A stretch of DNA of 64,000 bases from Pedobacter frigiditerrae. Lineage in GTDB: Bacteria; Bacteroidota; Bacteroidia; Sphingobacteriales; Sphingobacteriaceae. This document shows positions 15,627 to 22,738 of this stretch, in pieces. The stretch spans positions 558,001 through 622,000 of the forward strand of contig NZ_JAVTSS010000002.1 of NCBI RefSeq assembly GCF_032678705.1. Direction: 5' to 3'. Under the pieces are notes generated by a model. It saw only the letters and a program-made list of their open reading frames with translations, was not told the origin of the DNA and made no database searches. Position 1 is the stretch's first letter; the number at the start of each line of letters is the position of its first letter. The translations under genes and the position numbers were made by a program.

Positions 15627-17573
15627 TTATAAAGGAATATAGATTGCCACAAGCGTACCAGAACCAGGAGAAGAAGAGAAATCAACAGTTCCTTTCAGAT
15701 ATTCAACCCTGCTCCTAATGTTTTTTAAACCAATGCCTTCAAACTTCTCAAGCTGTGTAATATCAAACCCCTTTCCATTATCCTCTATCATTGCATTAAT
15801 TCCTTCTTCATCTTTGGTTAATTGAATATCTAGTGAGTTTGCACCAGCATGTTTAATGACATTATTAACTGTCTCTTGTATCACTCTGTATAAAACAGTT
15901 TCTATGCTCTTGTCCAATCTTTCTTGAAGCCCAAATGTTTCAAGTTTGATTTTCAATTTCCTCGAATCTATTTTACTGATAAAATCTCTAATTGCTGTCG
16001 CCAACCCTGATTTTAACAAAACATTTGGCGCCATCTGGTGCGAGATTGATCTTACTTCTTTACAACTTTCATCTATTAGATTTAAAGTCTTACTAAACAT
16101 TTTCTCACTTTGTGCATTTTTAAAGCTCAAATCTTCTGTTAGTGCTGAAAGGTTCATTTTTACAGCTGAAAACATTTGACCGAGACCATCATGTAATTCA
16201 CCAGAAATTCGTTTTCTTTCATTTTCTTCAGCATTAAGGACCGCTTTAGTTGCCATATCTTGTTGCTTGATTACTTCCGCTTGCAATCTTGCCGCTTGTT
16301 TTAATTTTATGCTGTTATATAGCAAAAACCCTAACAAAATAGTGATAACTAATGCAGCCAAAGCAACCCCTAAAAATATATTCCTCTTAAATAAAACTAA
16401 TTTCTGTATTTTATTTTCTTGGTTAAGCAACACGATTTGCTGCATTTTCTTCTCGGTTTGATAAGCAATTTGCAATTCATTTATTTTGTCTGTAGACTGT
16501 TTGTTGTAAATGCTATCTTTCATTGCAGCACTTTCCTTAAAGAACTTTAATGATGTAATGTAGTCTTGTTTTGCTTCATAAATATCTCCTAATATATCGT
16601 AGGCTTCCCGTAAATAATCTTTAGAGTTTAATTCTTTAAAAAGTACAATACTTTGATTTACGTACTGCTCTGCTGTTGGAAAATCTTTCAGCTCTGCATA
16701 ACAAGCACCTATGTTTTTATAGCAAGAAGCGATTCCCAATTTATCTTTCATAAACAATCTAAACTCTAATGAATTGCTATAATATTTCATTGCCTCAACA
16801 TATTTACCCTTTTCGAAATAAACCTGTCCAATTGTATTCTCTACCGCTGCTAAATCTGCTTTCATATCAAGCTGTTTTAAATACCTTGCTGCCAATAAAC
16901 CGTTTTGCAAAGCCTTATCATATTGCTTTAACTGAAAATAGTATTTCATTAGTCCAGAATAAGCACTAGCTAATGATGAACTTGAATTGTTCTTTTTTGC
17001 CAAAATAATTACACGATCATAGCTTTCTTTGGCTGCGCTATATTTTTCATAATTCATGTAAACATTACCAATATTGCTTAAAACTAAGGCTTGTCTTAAT
17101 TCATCATTAGCTGCCTCATAAATTTTAAGAGAACGGTGCATATAATCCAAGGCATCTTTAAAATTGCCCATTTGCTTATATATAATTGCAATATTTGAAA
17201 TTGAGCCCGCCGCTTTTGCTTTTAAGCCTAATTTCTCTCTTAAATTATACGATTTTAAATGATAAGCTAAAGCTTCTTTTAAGTTGTTAACCCTTGTATA
17301 GGTATTGCCGATATCACTATAGGCCAATGCTATTGAGGCACTATCTTTCAATTTCTCTGCTAATTGCAACTCTGCCTTACCATAAAAAAGAGCTTTATCA
17401 AAATTAGTACTGCCATAACTCCAGCATAAATCTCCAGAAATTTTAAGTTTATGTTTATCATCATTTGATGAACGATACACGTTTTCCAAGCTATCCAAAA
17501 CCTTTTGATTTTGAGCACCTACTTGATAAGGCATTGTAAAGCAAAACAATAAGAGAGTGAGCGCAAATTTCAT
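15627..17573 (-). CDS. TPR-containing sensor histidine kinase 1
   Basis: This is a 648-residue membrane kinase. A signal peptide (MKFALTLLLFCFTMPYQVGAQ) is followed by about eight TPR repeats (30-350) predicted in the periplasm, a short coiled coil, one transmembrane helix (about 398-420), a HisKA_3 dimerisation domain with phospho-accepting H461 (RKRISGELHDGLGQ) and a HATPase domain with the N box (QETVNNVIKHAG) and G boxes (EDNGKGFD, EGIGLKNIRSR). The signal sensed is unknown; TPRs suggest protein binding. The kinase end is nearly identical in motif to that of kinase 2, pointing to gene duplication. Own promoter with operator at 17592-17637; the response regulator follows. Confidence 0.93.
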   Translation of the reverse strand: MKFALTLLLFCFTMPYQVGAQNQKVLDSLENVYRSSNDDKHKLKISGDLCWSYGSTNFDKALFYGKAELQLAEKLKDSASIALAYSDIGNTYTRVNNLKEALAYHLKSYNLREKLGLKAKAAGSISNIAIIYKQMGNFKDALDYMHRSLKIYEAANDELRQALVLSNIGNVYMNYEKYSAAKESYDRVIILAKKNNSSSSLASAYSGLMKYYFQLKQYDKALQNGLLAARYLKQLDMKADLAAVENTIGQVYFEKGKYVEAMKYYSNSLEFRLFMKDKLGIASCYKNIGACYAELKDFPTAEQYVNQSIVLFKELNSKDYLREAYDILGDIYEAKQDYITSLKFFKESAAMKDSIYNKQSTDKINELQIAYQTEKKMQQIVLLNQENKIQKLVLFKRNIFLGVALAALVITILLGFLLYNSIKLKQAARLQAEVIKQQDMATKAVLNAEENERKRISGELHDGLGQMFSAVKMNLSALTEDLSFKNAQSEKMFSKTLNLIDESCKEVRSISHQMAPNVLLKSGLATAIRDFISKIDSRKLKIKLETFGLQERLDKSIETVLYRVIQETVNNVIKHAGANSLDIQLTKDEEGINAMIEDNGKGFDITQLEKFEGIGLKNIRSRVEYLKGTVDFSSSPGSGTLVAIYIPL

Positions 17574-17591
17574 TAAGGATGATTAAGCAAT

Positions 17592-17599
17592 CAAATGTA
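17592..17599 (-). promoter_or_regulatory. -7 box of the kinase 1 - response regulator operon
   Basis: TACATTTG on the minus strand is an exact TAnnTTTG match, 18 nt before the ATG at 17573. The palindrome at 17622-17637 is centred 34 bp upstream of it, where an activator would replace the missing -33 element. Confidence 0.6.
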
Positions 17600-17621
17600 G
17601 CTTATTTAGCTTCAGTACATA

Positions 17622-17637
17622 TACCCATTTGTAGGTA
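17622..17637 (-). promoter_or_regulatory. TACC-N8-GGTA operator before kinase 1
   Basis: TACCCATTTGTAGGTA: the first heptamer TACCCAT fits the NarL half-site TACYYMT exactly, with a 2-bp centre. It is the only notable element in the 74-bp gap between the two kinase genes. Confidence 0.65.
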
Positions 17638-17647
17638 TTTTTTGAGG

Positions 17648-19921
17648 CTAAAAAGGGATAAAAATTGCAATCAAAGTTCCTTGGCCAGGGCTTGATGAAA
17701 AATCTACGGTACCCTTTAAAAACGTAACACGAGTACGAATGTTCTTCAGTCCGATGCCTTCAAATTTTTCTATTTGATTGGCTTCAAAACCTTTTCCATT
17801 ATCTTCAATCATTGCGTTTATACCTTCTTCATCTTTATTTAATTGAATATCCAAGGCGTTTGCTCCAGAATGTTTAATCACGTTATTTACTGTTTCCTGT
17901 ATCACCCTGTATAGAACGGTTTCAATATTTTGGTCTAGGCGCTCTAGTAGACCAAAGGTTTCTAGATTAATCTTTAGTTTGCGAGAATCAATCTTATTAA
18001 TGAAATCTCTAACCGCAGCTGCTAATCCCGATTTCAGCAAAACATTAGGTGCCATTTGGTGTGATATTACCCTAACTTCTTTACAGCTTTCATCAACCAA
18101 ATTCATTGTTTTACCAAACATTTCCTTCGTGTGCTCATCTTTAAAACTTAAGCCATCTGTTAAAGCAGATAAATTCAATTTAACAGCAGAAAACATTTGG
18201 CCTAAGCCATCATGTAACTCTCCAGAAATACGTTTCCGTTCATTCTCTTCAGCATTTAACACTGCCTTTGTAGCCAAATCTTGCTGAGTAATTACTTCCT
18301 CGTGCAAACGAGCTTCTTGCTTTAGCTTATAGCGATTGTAAAACAGATAGCTCAATAATATAGTAATGAGCAATGCTCCTGCAATAATTCCAAGAAAGAT
18401 GTTTCTCTTCAATAACTCTAGTTTTTGAACGTTATTTTGTGAGGCTAATAACTTAATTTGTTGTGCTTTTGCCTTTGCTTCTAATTGTTTTCTATCCAAA
18501 AGGATTTTATTTTTTTGAAGTAATAATGTTTGAGAACCAATCTTGAAAACATTTCTTTCGTTCTCTAGTTCTTGGTTTTGAATTTCTAGTTTCGACTTGT
18601 TTAATTCGAGCCCTTGGATGAGGTTTTTATTGTTTAATAATGCGATTTCTTGCTGTTTTTTTTCAGTTTGATACTTCGTATTAAGCTCATTAATTTGTTT
18701 ACTTAATTTGTCGTTAAGTAAGCTATCCTTAATATTTCTATACTTCTCTCTAATAAAAAAAGCTTGCTGAAAATTCCCCATTGCAGAATCTAAAGAAGAC
18801 CTGTGGTTATATATTTCGGCAAAAGTGCTCATATTAGCTTTATTATATTTTAATGCAGTTGCGTATGATTTATCAAACCATTCTTCAGCTTTTTTAAAAT
18901 CCTTGAGCTTTGTATAAGCGTAACCAATATTTTGTTGAACCAATGCCAATCCAGCGAAATTCTTAGATTCTTCGACTATTTTAATAGATTTCTCCAAAAA
19001 GGGAATTGCTTGTTTATATTTTTCTTGCCGTAGATATATTGCACCTAAATTATTATAGCAAATCTGAACTCCTCGCTTAAAGTTTGCTTTTTCAAATGCG
19101 TTAAGGCTTAAATTTATTATCGTAATAGCCTTATCATAAGCAGATTGCTCGATGTGTACATTTGCTAGGTTTAAATAAGCAATGCCTAAATTTAATTGGT
19201 CGTTAAAATCTATTAATATTTTTATTGCCTTGTCATAATATGAAAAAGCTTCCTTAAAATTTTTCTGAAGCCTGAGTACATTACCAATGTTTATAAAAGT
19301 TTGGGCATTTTCTTTTGGCCTCTTAATCTTATCCATTAGTTTAGTACACTCAATGTAATATTCAATGGCTTTATTATAATTGCCTAAATCATAATGAAGA
19401 GCTCCCAAGTTATTTAGTATTGTAGATGTAGCTTCAATATCTTTTCCAGAACGATGAATTTTTTCTGCTTTTTGAAAATAAACTAATGCTTGATTTAGAT
19501 TGCCTACAATTTTATAAGCCATTCCTATATTATTGTAATTAGCACCAATCTGCATTTTATTATCCAGCTTGGTATAATAATCATTAGAAATTAGAAAATT
19601 TTCTACGGCGGCAGAAGTATGATTTTTATAGGACTGGACATTGCCGATAGACTTGTAGGCTTCTGCAAGACCATTTGTATATTTTTTACTAGTAGCCAAA
19701 TTTTTTGCTTTTATAGCATAATTAGTTGCCTTTGCTGAATCTGTTTTGGAAAGCATCCAAGCTAAGCTATTCAAGGCATCTATGTAAGCAAGATTGGTTC
19801 CTGTTTTAGAAACAATTTTGGTAAGGCTATCTATTTTTGATTGTTGAGCGAAAGCGCTTGAAAAGCAGCACATTAATGCCACTATTAGGTAAACAATTTT
19901 AGATATGAAGGGATTTTTCAT
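17648..19921 (-). CDS. TPR-containing sensor histidine kinase 2
   Basis: The 757-residue paralogue of kinase 1 has a signal peptide (ends SSAFAQ), about eight TPR repeats (50-400), a much longer coiled coil (about 410-505, about 100 residues more than kinase 1), a transmembrane helix (about 508-528), a HisKA_3 domain with H570 (RKRISGELHDGLGQ) and a HATPase domain (EDNGKGFE, EGIGLKNIRTR). No second response regulator is linked, so both kinases probably act on the one at 14982-15617, perhaps as heterodimers or with different inputs. Its promoter holds a TACC-N8-GGTA site. Family call firm; signal unknown. Confidence 0.93.
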   Translation of the reverse strand: MKNPFISKIVYLIVALMCCFSSAFAQQSKIDSLTKIVSKTGTNLAYIDALNSLAWMLSKTDSAKATNYAIKAKNLATSKKYTNGLAEAYKSIGNVQSYKNHTSAAVENFLISNDYYTKLDNKMQIGANYNNIGMAYKIVGNLNQALVYFQKAEKIHRSGKDIEATSTILNNLGALHYDLGNYNKAIEYYIECTKLMDKIKRPKENAQTFINIGNVLRLQKNFKEAFSYYDKAIKILIDFNDQLNLGIAYLNLANVHIEQSAYDKAITIINLSLNAFEKANFKRGVQICYNNLGAIYLRQEKYKQAIPFLEKSIKIVEESKNFAGLALVQQNIGYAYTKLKDFKKAEEWFDKSYATALKYNKANMSTFAEIYNHRSSLDSAMGNFQQAFFIREKYRNIKDSLLNDKLSKQINELNTKYQTEKKQQEIALLNNKNLIQGLELNKSKLEIQNQELENERNVFKIGSQTLLLQKNKILLDRKQLEAKAKAQQIKLLASQNNVQKLELLKRNIFLGIIAGALLITILLSYLFYNRYKLKQEARLHEEVITQQDLATKAVLNAEENERKRISGELHDGLGQMFSAVKLNLSALTDGLSFKDEHTKEMFGKTMNLVDESCKEVRVISHQMAPNVLLKSGLAAAVRDFINKIDSRKLKINLETFGLLERLDQNIETVLYRVIQETVNNVIKHSGANALDIQLNKDEEGINAMIEDNGKGFEANQIEKFEGIGLKNIRTRVTFLKGTVDFSSSPGQGTLIAIFIPF

Positions 19922-19956
19922 ATCCTAAATATCATTCAAAAAAATACCTTAGTAAA

Positions 19957-19972
19957 TACCTGCCAATGGGTA
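19957..19972 (-). promoter_or_regulatory. TACC-N8-GGTA operator before kinase 2
   Basis: TACCTGCCAATGGGTA: read on the other strand its second heptamer is TACCCAT, an exact NarL-type half-site. A further half-site TACC lies at 19945-19948. A weak -7 candidate (GATATTTA, 19926-19933) is centred 35 bp away. Confidence 0.62.
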
Positions 19973-20016
19973 TATTTATGGAAAGAGAAAGGAAGTTTTT
20001 AAGCTATTTATAAGAA

Positions 20017-20688
20017 TTATTTCTTCCCTTGTTTCTCTGCTATAACAGAGCGATTACTCTTTATTTGTTGAGTAAACTGGGTAATTTTAGAGTTTTTGGC
20101 TAGCAATTCTGCTCTATTCACATCTTTTGTAGCCAAGTAATATTCTTTCTTTTTGATTTTTATAGCAGCGATGCCCAACACAGAATCGATGTATGAAGTA
20201 TTATTTTTTAGTTGTTGCGCTAAAATCCCCTGTTGGGTATAAAACCAAAGCGACTGTGTCAATTTATTTGCTGCAAAATAAATTTTACCCAATTGATTAT
20301 AAGATGCCATCTGACCAGACCTGCTGCCAATTTTAGAATAAGTTTTTAAGGCAGCATTAAGGACAACTTGCTCTGCCTCTGTATAATGTGTAAGTAGCAT
20401 GTGTACATTACTCATTCTAAGCAAAGTAGCACCATAACGACTAAATTTTCTATCGTTATTATATTCAAATGCTGCTTTACCAAATAAGGTTAAAGCTTCA
20501 TTTAAATCACCACGGCGTTCATTTTTTTCTGCATCTGCAAAAAACTCGTCACCAGTAGATTCATCTGTATTTGAAACTGCAATATTAATTACAGGAGCAG
20601 GAACATCTTGAGGTCCTGAATTTACATTCTGGCCAACAGCACTAGAAACAAAAAAGAAGCAAACGAGCGCTAAACAAATTTTATTCAT
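20017..20688 (-). CDS. Secreted TPR protein
   Basis: The 223-residue protein has a signal peptide (MNKICLALVCFFFVSSAVGQ), an acidic linker and about four TPR-like helix pairs (from FFADAEKNERRGDLNEALTLF to the end). It has no kinase or enzyme domain. It lies 21 nt downstream of the isoaspartyl peptidase gene on the same strand, so it may be the last gene of that operon. It also sits directly upstream of the TPR kinase 2 gene, but the gap there (95 bp) has its own operator. Role unknown; a periplasmic adaptor is possible. Confidence 0.75.
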   Translation of the reverse strand: MNKICLALVCFFFVSSAVGQNVNSGPQDVPAPVINIAVSNTDESTGDEFFADAEKNERRGDLNEALTLFGKAAFEYNNDRKFSRYGATLLRMSNVHMLLTHYTEAEQVVLNAALKTYSKIGSRSGQMASYNQLGKIYFAANKLTQSLWFYTQQGILAQQLKNNTSYIDSVLGIAAIKIKKKEYYLATKDVNRAELLAKNSKITQFTQQIKSNRSVIAEKQGKK

Positions 20689-20709
20689 CCGATAAAGATA
20701 TGTAAAATT

Positions 20710-21552
20710 TTAGTTAAACACTTGCAAATTACCGTCGAAAGATGCCCAAACCATGTAGGGATGTGAATCGCAATGATAAATTTCGCCTTTGGCAGATATC
20801 CCAACAACTCCAGCAAAACCATCAAAAGGTTTTAATTCTGAGAATGATTTATCGCAGGCAGCTTGTAAAGTAAAACCATCGGTAACACGAGTTACAATTT
20901 TAGCAGCCAAAGCTCCACTCACAATATCTTCTCCAACACCAGTACAGGAAATACCCGCAAACTCATTGGCAAAATTACCAGCTACAGTTGCAGAATCACT
21001 TACCCTGCAAGGAATTTCGAAACCTTTTCCACCAGTAGAGGTGGCAACTGCCAGATTTCCATCTGCATCTAATGCTACGCAACCAACTGTTCCTTTTCTT
21101 TCTTGCTGATTTAATTTTTCTTGATATTCTGCTTGTCGCTGTGCGGTAATTGGATTAAAATAGTCAAACCCATTATCACGAGCAAAAGCTAAAGCGCCTT
21201 CTCCACTTAAAACTCTATCATCATAAGAAAGGAGCTTTTCCGCAACTTCAATCGGATTTTTAACATCTTCAAGGTTGATAACTCCACTAAATTTTTGGGT
21301 TTTGCCATCCATTAAAGAAGCACTTAAACGAACCTTGCCATCGCTTTGTATTTGAGAACCAATGCCTGCATTAAAAAGCTCATTATCTTCTAATAAAGCA
21401 ACCGTATAAACCACAGTTTGCAAAGCCGAATGTGTTTTTAAGTATTGATATGCTTTTTCTACAATTGAAGCTAATGCATCTTGTTTAGCCTTTTTTGTTT
21501 CTTGATTGGTAGATGATTCACTAAAAAAACCACCATGTATAATAACTTTCAT
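20710..21552 (-). CDS. iaaA: Isoaspartyl peptidase / plant-type L-asparaginase
   Basis: An Ntn-hydrolase that cleaves beta-aspartyl peptides. The 280 residues include the self-cleavage site G|T in RKGTVGCVALD (near residue 160), whose Thr becomes the nucleophile of the beta subunit, and the substrate-binding STGGK and RVSDS segments. It lies next to cyanophycinase, whose product is the beta-Asp-Arg dipeptide, a natural substrate for this enzyme. No signal peptide, so it is cytoplasmic. I start at the ATG at 21552; an ATG further up at 21576 would run into a GC-rich intergenic palindrome and add an unlikely MGRVGRGR. Confidence 0.9.
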   Translation of the reverse strand: MKVIIHGGFFSESSTNQETKKAKQDALASIVEKAYQYLKTHSALQTVVYTVALLEDNELFNAGIGSQIQSDGKVRLSASLMDGKTQKFSGVINLEDVKNPIEVAEKLLSYDDRVLSGEGALAFARDNGFDYFNPITAQRQAEYQEKLNQQERKGTVGCVALDADGNLAVATSTGGKGFEIPCRVSDSATVAGNFANEFAGISCTGVGEDIVSGALAAKIVTRVTDGFTLQAACDKSFSELKPFDGFAGVVGISAKGEIYHCDSHPYMVWASFDGNLQVFN

Positions 21553-21590
21553 TCGGCCCCTCCCAACCCTCCCCAAAGGAGAGGGCCTTT
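21553..21590. repeat. GC-rich palindrome between cphB and iaaA
   Basis: GGCCCCTCCC and its imperfect complement GGAGAGGGCC flank a short spacer in the 45-bp gap between the two genes. It stands out as G/C-rich in an AT-rich genome. A related C-rich/G-rich hairpin lies before pdhC's end at about 5433-5466. Confidence 0.5.
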
Positions 21591-21597
21591 TAATAAT

Positions 21598-22470
21598 TTA
21601 TTCCGTTGGTACAACTTTTGGATGATGAATAACTAATTGGTGTGTAGTCAAATCATAAATATCTCCATCACACATGACATGAACAATCATATTTTTAATG
21701 GAGACCGGCTGACCCATTTCTACGTCAGTTAAATTTGTATCAGCCATGTGGCGACCATCAACTAAAATAACCATCCCAGAACCTATGGCTTCCATTGTAT
21801 TTCCTTGAATATACAAACCAGTATCTTCGCCTAAACCAATCCCCAATATACCAGGATTACTTGCTGCAGCATATAATAAACGGCCAATTCTACCACGTTG
21901 AACAAAGTGGGTGTCAACAATTACGTCATCTATAAAACCTAATCCACCAGTAATTTTAACCTCACCTTTTAGCAAGGCATCTTTACTGCTTCCTTGGTAA
22001 ATCATATTTTTAGAACTTGCTGCAGCACCTGCTGATGTACCTGCAATTACAAACTCTGTGTTTTGGTATTTATCCAGCAAAACACGATGAATTTCTGTTC
22101 CTCCGAAAATAGAAGTCAAGCGTAATTGGTCTCCGCCAGTAAAAATAATTACATCAGCTAATTTAATTCGCTCTGCATATTCTGGTTTATTGGCCTCTTC
22201 TCTACTTCCAATATTCATTACGCCAACATCATGTACATCTAACTGTGCAAAAGCCTTAATGTATTCTTCGCCTACTTTTACCGGAATTAAAGATGCGGTT
22301 GTCATAATTTCGAACCGCGAATCATTACCTTTTATAGATTCTGTAGTAATTCTTTTTAAAATTCCACGCTCAAAAAAGTTCATGTTTTGTGGCAAACCGA
22401 ACTGCGTTTCCGCAAAACTTCCGGTATTTATTGCACCACCAATTATTATTAATTTACCTTTTGGAGCCAT
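21598..22470 (-). CDS. cphB: Cyanophycinase
   Basis: A serine exopeptidase of family S51 that splits cyanophycin into beta-Asp-Arg dipeptides. The 290-residue length is typical of intracellular CphB. The nucleophile S146 sits in GTSAGAAASS, H188 in VDTHFVQRGR, and the glycine-rich FTGGDQLRLT segment is present. There is no signal peptide, so it acts on internal cyanophycin granules rather than on scavenged polymer. It is followed by the isoaspartyl peptidase gene in the same direction and is divergent from cphA. A -7 box lies 29 nt upstream. Confidence 0.94.
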   Translation of the reverse strand: MAPKGKLIIIGGAINTGSFAETQFGLPQNMNFFERGILKRITTESIKGNDSRFEIMTTASLIPVKVGEEYIKAFAQLDVHDVGVMNIGSREEANKPEYAERIKLADVIIFTGGDQLRLTSIFGGTEIHRVLLDKYQNTEFVIAGTSAGAAASSKNMIYQGSSKDALLKGEVKITGGLGFIDDVIVDTHFVQRGRIGRLLYAAASNPGILGIGLGEDTGLYIQGNTMEAIGSGMVILVDGRHMADTNLTDVEMGQPVSIKNMIVHVMCDGDIYDLTTHQLVIHHPKVVPTE

Positions 22471-22499
22471 TCTTATCGTCTAGATATCTACTAAAATGC

Positions 22500-22507
22500 C
22501 AAATATA
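22500..22507 (-). promoter_or_regulatory. -7 box of cphB
   Basis: TATATTTG on the minus strand matches TAnnTTTG, 29 nt before the ATG at 22470. The rest of the 268-bp cphB-cphA gap shows no other feature that I can support. Confidence 0.5.
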
Positions 22508-22738
22508 TGCCATTAGCCTAACTAATTAACATTATTTTTATCAATATTATACTTTTAATTAACAATCTATGGCGTTTTTTGTATTTTACACCTAGATTAA
22601 AACAAGCAATCTGTATTTCTTCTTTTATAAGGCATAGTCTTATAATTCGAAAAATATTTTATACTTTAATTTTTCTTTTGAGCTGAAAAACTCAAAGGCT
22701 ACAACAATCTTTTACCACAATAATTAAACTAGATAACG

